From NCBI RefSeq assembly GCF_040939455.1, contig NC_134124.1, positions 28,285,138 through 28,349,137 on the forward strand: 64,000 nt of DNA. Reading direction: 5' to 3'. The position numbers and the translations under genes are program-made. Position 1 is the stretch's first letter. Each line of letters starts with the position of its first letter. The DNA is from Microcebus murinus (taxonomy: Eukaryota; Chordata; Mammalia; Primates; Cheirogaleidae). The notes beneath the pieces are model-generated. The model was not told where the DNA came from, ran no database searches, and saw nothing but the letters and a program-made list of their open reading frames with translations. Below are positions 24,311-34,534 of the stretch, piece by piece.

Positions 24311-27300
24311 CTCAGTAATGGTTCCTTTACCCTCTTCCTTCATCGGCTTCCTATAATCTAATACTCAATGCTGTATGATATATTTTTCCTCAATCCTTTC
24401 CAGACTATTTATTTTTTTTGTTGATTGCAGCTATCACTTTAGTTGTCTTTGTATATTCTCAATGCTTTTTGGATATTATCAACTCCATTTTGTCTATGTA
24501 CTGTTAAATAAACCCTTAAATGAAAAAGAAAATAAAACAGTAATAAAAACATGAACTATATGAAATCAGTCTATTTTATATACATAGAATTTGAATGAGT
24601 TTGAGATACTGAGGGAAAAAATTGAGATTTGACCATTTTCTTGCAAGTAAATTAATTGTCCTAAGGTCAAAATTGAGTAATAGAGAACTTCTTACATTTC
24701 AATTCAGTATATTGTATGATGCTTTAAAACCCAGTTATCACACTAATTGACCCCTTCTGTGATTTAAAGTTCTACTAAAGAGTAAAGTTAAGTAGACTCT
24801 GAAGAAATCTTGCAGAGATTGTACATGTAAGAAATTATTTATAAGTTCTACGTCATTCAACCATCCACTTGACAACAGTAAGGGATTTAAAAAAGAGAAA
24901 ATGATATTTATTACAAAAGTTATTTTGGACATTAATGTACGTAATTACCTCTTTGGAAGTATTAAATTGTTTAAGAAATTTCTTCACTGACAATCTACTA
25001 ATACTTGGTTACACTGAATTCAAAGGGGGGCATTAAATGAGTGCAAATGAAGAAAGTTTTATTGAAAGCAAGACCATATTATCTTTTTTGTTTATAAGGA
25101 CTATCAACTATGAAACTGTTTTTTTCTTTTTAATTTTTAGTTACAAGTAAAGAAATGAATAATTAATTACTTGTAGTATTAGGAAGGGGAAAGGAAACAG
25201 TGGCAGGCTTTCATCTACATAAGTAAGTAGATAAAGGAATCAATCCTAAGGAGGCTGTTCTGGATTCTACATGTTAGAAGGAAATGCTAGCTTCTTTATA
25301 TCAGTTGGCATTCTGGTAATTAAGCAATATGACTATGTCCTGCTGTTTATATAGCAACTCAAAAATAGTGTCTATTTAATTGTCAGGTTGTTCATTATCA
25401 CTTGTATATGGTATGGCAGACAGGGCTAGAGAATTTAAACTCATTGCTCTAATAGGAAACACTTCCGATATCACTGTCATTTGATTGCTGCCACCTGAGA
25501 GAGGACAATTAAAGTAAATTGAGGACTGTAAAACTGACAAGATGTGCTGTTAAGCCATCCAAATGGAACCTGACACTTGATCAGCAATTTGGCTGAGGGA
25601 GGGTGGGTATAAAAATCACCAGTATGAAAGGAAAAGCTTTGTGCCTGAAGACTATGCAGGAGTTCTCTATTTTGTTCTCTATTGAGAGTAACAAAAGAGG
25701 ATAGTAGGACCACAGGTTAGCTAGTCAACTCTACAACTCTACAAAAACATTTCAAATACTAAAATCATTTCTTCTTTCTAAAAAACAAAACAAAAAGTCA
25801 TAACAAATAGAAGAGAAAATAGAAAAAGTGTTTAGAAGTGGTAAACAAGACAACCATTTTCAATAACCTGAATCAAAACAAGTCAATGGGTAGTAATAAA
25901 TAATGAAGAGAATTTTAACATCCTTTCCTTACTGAGAAATATGCATAAAAGTTCATATTGGCTAAATAAAAATCTTGTTAAAATATATGAAAGATTCTTT
26001 AGAAGTTATATTCTATGCACAGAATTGTTGCTTCTGCCAACACCGGTGAAATGCTTTGTACATGCACATAATTTTTTTTTCCTAGTTGAGTTATTTTCAT
26101 CGTGATGTGAGGCAAGATAGGTCTTGACGTTGATTGCTGAAATTAGAAAAATTCAGATTCATATCAAATGAATGCCTGAAAAAGATAGAGAACATACCAA
26201 GCTGATGCCATATTGCCTAAGACCCATTTAGTAAAAAGATATTCAGTTAACACCTATAATTTGCTAGGTCAGTAGGAATAAACAAAATTATGAGAAATGA
26301 CCACTGTCTTAGCTTGATCTTAAATCAGGAAATAAACTGAAATAATTACTCACAATACTCTGAACTTCCATCATTTTGGCCAGAATAATTTGAAGATGAC
26401 TATGTGAAATCTAAAATGGGATTGAATTAAGGCTAGATTATTGCTTTTAATTAAGTCAAACTTATGAATGTGATTTAAGTGTTGGATAAAATGAAAAAGT
26501 GACAAGTACATGGTAACATATTATCTTATGATGCTATTATACCTTATAGAAAATAAACACATTTGTTAATGTAAACATTTCCTGCTGTGTGTGCTTCATG
26601 GTTTCAAAACCATGGTTTCTAATGGTAATTTATTTCTGCCTGGCAGGTATGACTTCATAACCTTGAACATTACAGTTGACTAGCAGTCAAAGAAGCTAAT
26701 GGACTCTCTCTCTTACTAATCACCCTCAACCTAGCATCTCTCCCGCGGGGATAGAAATCTTTTAACTTAAAGTAGATTCAATACCTAAACACTTTTTAGT
26801 TGTGGGTTTTTTGTTGTGGTTTTTGGAAAAGTTTTTAAGAAAACATACATAGTATTCAGAATGGATCTTAAAAAAGAGTAAAGCGGAGGACCTAAAATTT
26901 GAATTCAAAGCAAACAATGAGTTTATGGATCTTTCTTTCTCTCTTCTTCTCTCTCTGTCTCTCCAGCCCACTCTCACAAGATACAGAGATAACATATAGA
27001 TAGGTGGATGTATAGACATATATATTTATTCAAAGGACTATAATTCAATATGCAATAGGAGAAAAATCTGAGAATGATTCACCTTAAATCCCCCCAAATT
27101 TTAATGAATTAATACTTTGTATTGAAGTTTATATATTTATGTATAAATTGATGATATAGGAATCACTGACAATTTCAGACCATGTTTACATGTCTAATAT
27201 ATAAAATGAGTGTCACTGAAATAAATTAAAATTGAAAAAGAAGTAATCAGGATCATGGATTTCCAGATTACCCAGATTCTATGTTGACAGAACAGTAGGA

Positions 27301-27329
27301 TGAGGATTTCCCTATAAAATCACAAATTA

Positions 27330-27331
<2 letters not shown>
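24311..27331. other. Unassigned AT-rich DNA
   Basis: About 3 kb with no supported gene. A 78-codon minus frame at 25477-25713 lies in a repeat-free, slightly more balanced patch but shows no domain. A weak L2-like patch near 26245-26320 is not called. A CT-rich run lies at 26932-26964. Confidence 0.35.

Positions 27332-27369
<38 letters not shown>
27332..27369. repeat. (GT)n microsatellite
   Basis: Nineteen uninterrupted GT units. A pure tract of this length is expected to be length-polymorphic. Confidence 0.98.
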
Positions 27370-27371
<2 letters not shown>

Positions 27372-27529
27372 TTTATTGAGTATGTTTTTTTCCCTTAAAG
27401 CATATTCAAAAAAATCTGGATGAAAAAATTCACATAAATCTATTTGGATGACATTCTTTCCAAACATAAATGTATTTAAGAAGTTCTGAAAAGAGAACTT
27501 AAAAAAAATTTAGAACATATTTTAAATTA

Positions 27530-27910
27530 GTATTCTTCTAGGTACAAATAACAAACTCATTGCAGATTGGCTTAGTGAAACAGGATTTATTTGCTGACAT
27601 CACTGAAAAGAGTATATGTTGCCCTGGTTTCAGATGTAGATGAATTCAGGGTCTCCATGTATGTTCCCGGGCTACCTCCATAACAGTGTTCATTTTTCTT
27701 CTGTAATGGTTCAAAAAATTCAGACAAGCTTTCTATAAAATGCAGGTAGGAGGCTGACTTATAGCCTTAGAACACTTTCCCAACAATTAAAACTGTAATT
27801 TCAGTGTTAAATTTGATTGGTCCAATTGGAGACATTTGTCACATTTAGGGGTATGTAAGGCAGTGATCAGTTTATGCCCAGGTCACGTGCTTCCCCTACA
27901 TCTTGGGGTT
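27530..27910 (+). repeat. Probable ancient interspersed repeat, family not assigned
   Basis: The pattern AAACTCATTGCAGATTGGCT, then ACAGGATTTATTTGCTGACA, then a region ending with GTCACGTGCTTCCCC resembles a common old mammalian repeat (AACTCAAACTGGCTTA...GGCTCA...GGTCACATGCCCA type). A second possible member lies at 41815-42300. I could not name the family from memory. Confidence 0.5.
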
Positions 27911-28235
27911 GATTCAGCCCTATCTAAATTATATGGCCTAACAGTGGCGAGGAAATGTGTCCTAAGACACATTTGTAGTAATATTATAAAAATTTGGAAA
28001 TGGCTATATGGAGAAAAGGTAAACAATAAAAATTAATTATATGATGATGAATGTTTATGTGCATGATGAGTATGTGCAAACATTCAGCAGGATATTAAAG
28101 AATCAAAAATTAGCTATAATGCTACAATTATTTTCATTCATTTTACTAAAATGATTTTAAAATCCATAAATTTCTCTTTATATTACTAAGGAAACCTGAG
28201 TAGACTTGTCTTTTGAGGGAAGCTGAGATTTAATA
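27911..28235. other. Unassigned AT-rich DNA
   Basis: Nothing recognisable before the Alu monomer. Confidence 0.4.
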
Positions 28236-28244
28236 GCAGCTTTG

Positions 28245-28390
28245 GAGCTGGGTTTAGTGGCTGGCACCTGTAGTCTCAGGTACTGGGGAGGCTGGGGCAG
28301 GAGGATCATTTGAGACCAGAAGTTCAAGACTACCCTGGGTGATATAGCCAGACCTTGTTCTTAAAAAGAAGAAGAAGAAGAAAAAAAAAG
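28245..28390 (+). mobile_element. Free left Alu monomer (FLAM-like), sense
   Basis: GAGCTGGGTTTAGTGGCTGG, ACTGGGGAGGCTGGGGCAGG, AGTTCAAGACTACCCTGGG and CCAGACCTTGTTC form a single 7SL-derived arm, ending in a (GAA)n/A-rich tail. There is no second arm. Flanking GCAGCTTTG (28236-28244) and GCAGCTCTG (28391-28399) match at 8 of 9 bases, consistent with a target-site duplication. Confidence 0.85.
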
Positions 28391-28399
28391 GCAGCTCTG

Positions 28400-30199
28400 A
28401 GAATATCCAGACTATAGTCATGACTAGTATTGCTTTGCTTTCGTCATTTAAAGGCTCAAACAATGTTATTCCTATTCATCCACATGCTTTTCATATTAAT
28501 TAATTTTTATTTAAATACAGGCACACTCCTCTTTCTTCAGACAATGATCTGATGCTGACATTCCTCATGCTTATCTTTATTATTATTGATTTTACAACAG
28601 AATGTATTGTTAGGAGAAAAACCCTTTGGTTTAACATATAACAATCAGTGTTTCGAGAAAGAATACTTTCACTAAAATGCTTTTAAATGTATTTAAGAGG
28701 CCAAGATAATGCTATACATGACGGAAAGTATAATATGCTATTGCTATGTTGGTCATACTTTGCTCAATGTATAGCTGTATTCATTAGGATGGTGAGTGAC
28801 ACCTTTTGGAAGGCCATAAAATAAGGATGGCCTTGTTCCTTACACCCAATCCGCTCCTATTGCCATGCCCAAGATTATTCCAGTGTATGCAACATTCTGA
28901 GAGAATACAAGGCAGTATTACAGTGCATTACTCATTAAATAAGTAAATAGAAAGTGGAATTCACTTTCATTTATAAAATAGATGATTTATTCACAAAGTG
29001 TGGTACATTAACTTCACAAGTAGCCAATTTCAGAACACACATTCCACAACCCTGTAATGATAACCAGTTAGCTGACTTGACCATTGCATGCACAATTTTA
29101 TTTTAATAGAGTTGTTATCCATGACACACCTCTTTGCTGAAATTTCTGATAGATTGTAAGTAACTAAAGGGAAACCAAGGTGGTTTTCTGAAAAAAATTC
29201 TCTGGGCTAACATGTCACTCATGGAATAATAACCTGGAGTGGATGACAGTTCTCACACCAGCTGCTTGACATCTGAACAGCTGCCAATGCCCTAGGAAAT
29301 GTCACACCATCAGATATAGGCTCTGAGTGTGTGAGTAGCAAAAATGTAGCTGGTAGAGGCCAGCACCCCAGGCCATGACTAACACCCCAGGCCCCATCAT
29401 GCCATAAGCTTGAAGCCCGGTTGAGCTGTCAGTTTAATAAATGAATAGCCTCTTTGTTTTGATCAGCATTGTCAAGGCTTATTTCAAAAAGGGACTCTGA
29501 TTCCTCTCACAGTCTAGCCCAGCCAAAGTCAATCGGTACAATTTCAAGGTGAATTTATTCATTCTTTATAAAGTTCTGTGCGCGAATATATCAAGACAGT
29601 TGAATAAATTGAAATAAATAGACTTGGAGTTACATATTCTCCCAGTAATTGAAATAGTTTCCCCCCAATATATTTATAATAACAATTCTACCTTTATGAA
29701 ACCTAGTCTAGCTACAGAAAGGAAAGCATAGAATTACCATTTTGATAACATATTTGGAAAATACAATTGGGGCTAAATATGTTGATAAGGGCACCAGAAA
29801 GTTGTCCTTGCCTTTAACCATTCCATGTTAAACTTTGAGTAAAGCATAGCTTTACTGCTTGGTAAAGATGCCTGATTAGCCTGCATTGATGTGCAAATAT
29901 TTACCTTCAATTTGGTCATTTCTAAATAGAAGTGCCCAAACACTAGATCCTTCTGTCTGCTTTATAGGACTTTGAATGTAAGTTACATAAAGGACACTGA
30001 ACTGAAAAGAAGAAAAAGAAAAGAAAAAAAAATTAGCAACAGTGTTGATGTTCATCTGAAATGAGAAACTCTAGTCAATTTGATATATAGAATTAATTTA
30101 ACATGAGCCCCCTCAGATATCACCATTATGGTTTTTAATAATATACAATAGTTTTAACTTTTAGCTCCAAGCTCACTTTTTTTTTTTTAACATTTTTTC
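28400..30199. other. Unassigned DNA
   Basis: No gene or confident repeat. The 29200-29520 section is GC-richer with CACCCCAGGCC repeated at 29366 and 29386, but belongs to no family I recognise. Confidence 0.35.
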
Positions 30200-31190
30200 C
30201 TTTATTTTACAAAAAAGCAGTCTCTGAGTCATAGTCGGAAAGGGTTACTGTAACATAAAGCTCTCCTGGTTATCATAGAAAAACCTCCCCAAGTTTATCT
30301 GCACATGATGGAGGGAAGAATTAATCTTGAACACTTATAGCCTGCTGTTCTTAAAAGGATTTTCAAAGTATAAAATATCTTATCAGGAAAGTTTGGTTCT
30401 CCTTAAAACCATCAATAAGCCCTGGGAAATGCTGCAATCTGAGGTTGGGAAGGCAAATGCTTTGACTTGATAATGAAGGACACCTGGGAATGATTGGCGT
30501 TTGCTAACAAAAAAGTCAAATAATTGAGGCATAATGCTAAGAAGGGGTTTAGGGAACAACTTAGTCCAATGCTAATCCTTTGAAAACTTGAAGCGATGTC
30601 TATGATTATTTTTTCCCCACAGACAAGCAATCTATAAAAGTGATCAAACTGATCAACCGAGTATGCCATTTCCCTTCCTTTATCTCTTTTTATCTCATTC
30701 TTTTAAAGCACAGTGGAGCTCCCTCTCCTATCCATCAGTGTGTTATATAGGCTCTGATGTGCGACCCATGGGCCCACTGCCTGGAGCATTATTATTTCAT
30801 AAAACATAAACAATAAATGTGTGAGTATAGTCAGTCTGAGGAGATATATGGCTTGAATAATATAAATTTTCAAAGGAATATTCTTCCTCGGTGTCATTTA
30901 AAAATATATGTATATAGCCACATTGTTTTTGTTGTTATGGATTAAAAGCTGTCTTTTTTCACAGCTCTTCCAGGAAAACCCAAATGAATGGGCTGAAAAT
31001 CTGAGCTTCACTTTCAGTTGATGGATATCTACACATTCATAACACATTATCAAAGCAGCGCCTTTGTTGATAGTAAACAGAGATCGTATCAACCTCAGAG
31101 TTTGAGCTCACCTTAAGCAGAAGCAAGTCTGCCTGAAGGAATAGCCATGGTGCGTTGGATGTAGTAGAGTCTCTCTTGATGGTTTAAGCT
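30200..31190. promoter_or_regulatory. Candidate conserved noncoding block (speculative)
   Basis: About 1 kb with no repeat I can recognise, more balanced base use than its neighbours, and two splice-acceptor-like polypyrimidine-AG signals (ending at 30622 and 30964). No open frame follows either of them for a convincing distance, so exons are not called. Long repeat-free blocks like this are often conserved; this is inference. Confidence 0.2.
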
Positions 31191-31213
31191 ACTTGTTCAT
31201 CACCAATACTTTA

Positions 31214-31318
31214 TTTATTTATTTTTATTTTTAATTTTAGCATATTATGGGGGTACAAGTGTTAAGGTTACATATATTGCCCATGCCCCCCTCCCTCCTC
31301 GAGTAAGAGCTTCAAGTG
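31214..31318 (-). mobile_element. Short 5'-truncated LINE-1 insertion with perfect 16-bp TSD
   Basis: Read on the plus strand, an (TTTA)n/T-rich start is the reverse-strand tail. It leads to GCATATTATGGGGGTACAAG, GTTACATATATTGCCCATGC and CCCCCTCCCTCCTCGAGTAA, the reverse complement of an L1 3' UTR. The direct repeat CATCACCAATACTTTA occurs perfectly at 31198-31213 and 31319-31334, bounding the insertion exactly. Only about 105 bp of the element was inserted. A perfect TSD suggests a fairly young event. Confidence 0.95.
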
Positions 31319-31744
31319 CATCACCAATACTTTAATAAAGGAAATGCTGCTTAGGAAGAAATTACTGTTAAGCTTTTAGAACTAATTGAGGACATGGAAA
31401 CTTCAATCACCCTCCATGTTTAGAGTCTGAATTGCATATGAACACAAATGATCCCTTGACTAAATAATCAGAATGGTATTACCTCAGGAGACCCTGTCTG
31501 CAAGACAGAAACTTCTCCTGCCCATGTTTCTTACCTTGTCTTGACCCGAGACTAAGTAGTCATTCTTTTCAAGGAATGTTTCAGTGAGTTTTTGTGTAAG
31601 AATTCTATTCCTTTCCACTCCAGACAAAGCACTTTTTATAATCTGTGATTCTAATACTGATGGTAATCCAATTTGTCTATAATGCTAATAAAAGCATCCT
31701 GCTCTCTTACTATGTAGAAATTCACACACACACACAAAATCTCT

Positions 31745-31962
31745 TGAACATGGATTGGCAAACTTTTTCTGAAAAGAGCCAGCTTGGAAATATTTTAGGC
31801 TGTATAGTCTCTGTTGCAACAACTCAACTGTGCTGTAGTGTGAAAGCAGTCAGAGATAATACGTAAATGAATGAATGTGGTCCTGTGCCAATAAAACTTT
31901 ATAGATATCTTTGGTGGGCTGGCTTTGGCCTCTGGGCTATAGTTAGCCCCTGCTCTAGAATA
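31745..31962 (+). mobile_element. MER1-like hAT-Charlie nonautonomous DNA transposon
   Basis: TTGGCAAACTTTTTCTGAAA, GAGCCAGCTTGGAAATATTT, CTGTTGCAACAACTCAACTG, CAGAGATAATACGTAAATG and AATAAAACTTTATAGATATC, then TTTGGCCTCTGGGCTATAGT, follow a well-known hAT-derived MITE consensus in sense. A second, opposite copy lies in the L1 at 39 kb. The 73-codon frame here is incidental. Confidence 0.85.
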
Positions 31963-32149
31963 TGAAACATGTAGCTAATGAGACTCTATTGTTCTAATTT
32001 ATATCAATAAATTAATACAAACAATTGTTGTCATTCCTTGAGGCTGGAATAATTCTTGATGAAGACTTGACTAACCTATTAAGCTCTCTTTGTTAATCCA
32101 GTCAACCTACTCACAACTGCATGTTAGATCTTAATGTTTTGTCACAATG

Positions 32150-32400
32150 TAATTAATGTCCTTCAATCACCAAAACTTTTATTGAACTCATCCAATCATC
32201 ACATTTTTATAGAGGACCTACTATGGGCTAGACAGGAGAGATTACAATGCTCTGTATACTGGAACAGAACAAAATCTAATAAACAAAATTATTTACACTG
32301 GGACAAGTGTTTTATGGGAAGAAAACTAAAGTGCTGAGATTGAGAATAATGGTGACAGAGATTGTATTTTATATTGAATGGTTTAGGAAGCTCTAACATC
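32150..32400 (-). mobile_element. LINE-2 3' end, antisense
   Basis: GAGGACCTACTATGGGCTAG, GATTACAATGCTCTGTATAC, ACACTGGGACAAGTGTTTTA and CTAAAGTGCTGAGATTGAGA correspond in order to the reverse complement of the L2 3' UTR. Diverged, with approximate edges. Confidence 0.65.
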
Positions 32401-32511
32401 ATTTTCTCCATCCGTTATAAATAAAGGCAAAGTAAAATGCTGCCTGCACATAAGATCACTGGCAAGAATGGACTGTTAAATTAGGATATTTTTTAAAAGA
32501 TAACTAATTTC

Positions 32512-32663
32512 TAGCAGGGCATGGTGGCATGTGTCTGTAGTCCCAGCTACTTGGGAGGCTGAGGCAGGGAGTTTGAGGGTGAATTTATCTGTGATAATAC
32601 CACTGCACTCTAGCCCAGGCAACAGAGTGACATTGTCTCAAGAAAACCAACCAAACAAATAAA
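32512..32663 (+). mobile_element. Free left Alu monomer (FLAM-like) with TSD
   Basis: GCAGGGCATGGTGGCATGTG, GTAGTCCCAGCTACTTGGGA, ACCACTGCACTCTAGCCCAG and CAACAGAGTGACATTGTCTC form one 7SL arm plus an A-rich tail. Perfect direct repeats AACTAATTTC at 32502-32511 and 32664-32673 flank it. Confidence 0.92.
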
Positions 32664-33030
32664 AACTAATTTCCTGAATAGGTAAATGTGACAAAATTCA
32701 AATAGCACAGAAAATAATGGCAAAAATAATTTTTCTTCCCAACATGCCTTCAACTACTCAGTTTCCATGCCTAGAGGAAATACTATTACATGTTTTTACA
32801 TTTATTTTTATATATGAATGCATATATATATTTAGCTACTAGAAAATAAGACTCAAAAGAGAGATATGTCAATTTCCTGCTTTTATTGTGCATTCATACA
32901 TCAATATATACAAGCTCACAGGTACATTTAGAGCTTTATTGATGGGTACTTTCTATATTTCTAATTATTTGCTATTACACAGTACTGTAGTAAAAATACT
33001 TATATTTACAATTTTGCAGGAGATATCTGT

Positions 33031-33470
33031 GTTAAGATGTAATACTCCATGAGTTTGTTGCTTTTCTGTATACGCTATAAACAGAGCCCTCACCGCTATT
33101 CTGGATTACCTTACCAGGGATGTTTTTATAGCAAACAGCCTTGGAAGATAGAGATGGTGTCTCCCTCTGGAAAGAAGATAGTTCTGTTCACTGGTCAGCA
33201 TAAGTTCAGAGTTCCTAAACCCAAGATCCTCAGCTCTCAAGCAAACTACCACGTACACAGCACTCGGTGTTGTCCCTGGGGACCTCAAGGGACAAGGGGA
33301 AGTAAGGAAAACTCGCAGCTTGTGCTGCCGCTTCCTATCGCAGGAGTAATCCCATTCTTTATCTCTGGCCCAGGAGTCTCCAAACTTCTGCCAATACTCG
33401 CAAAACTGTGACAGGCTATTTGTTAGCTCAGAAGTAGGGAAAAACCGCAGATCTCTCCTAGTCTGTAGTT
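33031..33470. other. GC-rich foreign segment nested in the L1
   Basis: The L1 consensus is continuous across this gap, so the segment is an insertion. Hand counting gives about 48% GC for 33121-33360 against 33% for 33481-33540. It holds a 120-codon plus-strand frame (33049-33411) and a 60-codon minus frame, neither with a recognisable domain. A solo LTR of an unrecognised family is the most likely identity. Boundaries are good to about 10 bp; a short TCTGT repeat flanks it (33026-33030, 33472-33476). Confidence 0.5.
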
Positions 33471-33814
33471 GTCTGTTGGATAAACTCCTAGAATTGGAAT
33501 TGTGGAGCCAAAGATTAAGTACGTTACAAATACATGTTGATAATTACACTAATATCAACATAGATTAATATCAACATATATTCCCTTCCTCTAGTCTCAC
33601 TACCAAGCTGTGTTACCTAACTTTCGATATTTGCCAACTTGCTTAGTAAAAATGATATCTGATTGCATTTTTCATTTGCATTTCACAATCAGTGAGTCTA
33701 AATATTAACTCAAATACTTAATAGCTGTTTATATATATATATTGTTTTCTGGAATTTTCTATTTCTGTCCTTCTCCATTTTTCTATTGGTTTTTCTTACT
33801 GAGTATTTAGATCT

Positions 33815-33857
33815 CTTTAAGTATTAACAAATTAGGCTTTAAGTATTAACAAATTAG
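33815..33857. repeat. 22-bp tandem duplication within L1-derived DNA
   Basis: CTTTAAGTATTAACAAATTAG is repeated almost exactly in tandem, followed by two partial TTAACAAAT echoes up to about 33880. It is a local slippage product in the antisense L1. Confidence 0.9.
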
Positions 33858-34444
33858 TTTTAACAAATATTAACAAATTTGTCTATCCCACATGTTAAAC
33901 ATTTTTCCTTCCAATTTTCAATTGCTTTTTTAAAGTTTTTCTTATGGAATCATTTTTTTAAATTTTAAGGTAGGCAAATTTATCAATATCCTCTCTTATG
34001 ATTCCCGAATTTATGTGATACTAAAGCCTTTATTACTCAAATATTATGTAAAAAATAAGTTGTGCTGCTTTTTGTACTTTTCTGATTTAATTTTTTACAT
34101 TTAAATCTTTGATCCACCTGCGGTATATTTTTGAGTAAAGATTAAGATATAGATCCCATCTTATTTCTTTATCTGGATTGGGGTATTTTTGAAATAATCA
34201 ACACCATGTTTGAAATCTTAATTGAGATTTGAAACAAAAAAGAATTTCCTCGAGAATAACTTAATCACACACTTGAGATAAACTATTAACTGAATTTACT
34301 AAACCGTTAAATTAAACATTTCAACTAATTACTGAGATACTATTCAATTGTAAGATTTGCTTTGGCCACCAGGCCTTCCTCACAGAGGGAGGGAATGGGA
34401 ACATACTCTTTAGTGAGGTCATTTTCAGGACTGTTGTTTTGATC

Positions 34445-34534
34445 ATCCTTGCTCCCTTTCTTCCCTATTTCCTTCCTTTTCTCCCTTCCTCCCTCCCCTC
34501 TTTCCCACCTTCTTTCCTCCTTCCTTCCTTCCTG
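34445..34534. repeat. Polypyrimidine tract, (CCTT)n-like
   Basis: About 90 bp of almost pure C/T on the plus strand, containing repeated CCTT units. The lysine/glutamate/arginine- or serine/proline-rich frames over it are simple translations of the tract. Confidence 0.95.

Larger units (their letters stand above)
32910..34210 (-). mobile_element. Ancient L1M fragment, antisense, interrupted
   Basis: Plus-strand landmarks are TTTATTGATGGGTACTTTCT (about 32936), GTTGGATAAACTCCTAGAAT (about 33475), TTTGCATTTCACAATCAGTG (about 33677), TTTCTATTGGTTTTTCTTAC (about 33780), AAATTTATCAATATCCTCTC (about 33976) and TGATCCACCTGCGGTATATT (about 34110). This is the standard order of an L1 3' half read in reverse. 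The element is interrupted at about 33031-33470 by a GC-richer segment. No coding capacity remains. Confidence 0.8.

Noticed and set aside
26240..26320. L2 antisense fragment
   Set aside because: The resemblance to the L2 3' end is limited to one short patch; below the level I would call.
30605..30700. Possible exon after the acceptor-like site ending at 30622
   Set aside because: No donor and no conserved reading frame could be recognised. The site alone is weak evidence.
33049..33411. 120-codon frame in the GC-rich insert at 33 kb
   Set aside because: Higher GC lengthens chance frames, no recognisable motif was found, and a competing minus-strand frame overlaps it. The insert is kept as a finding, not as a gene.
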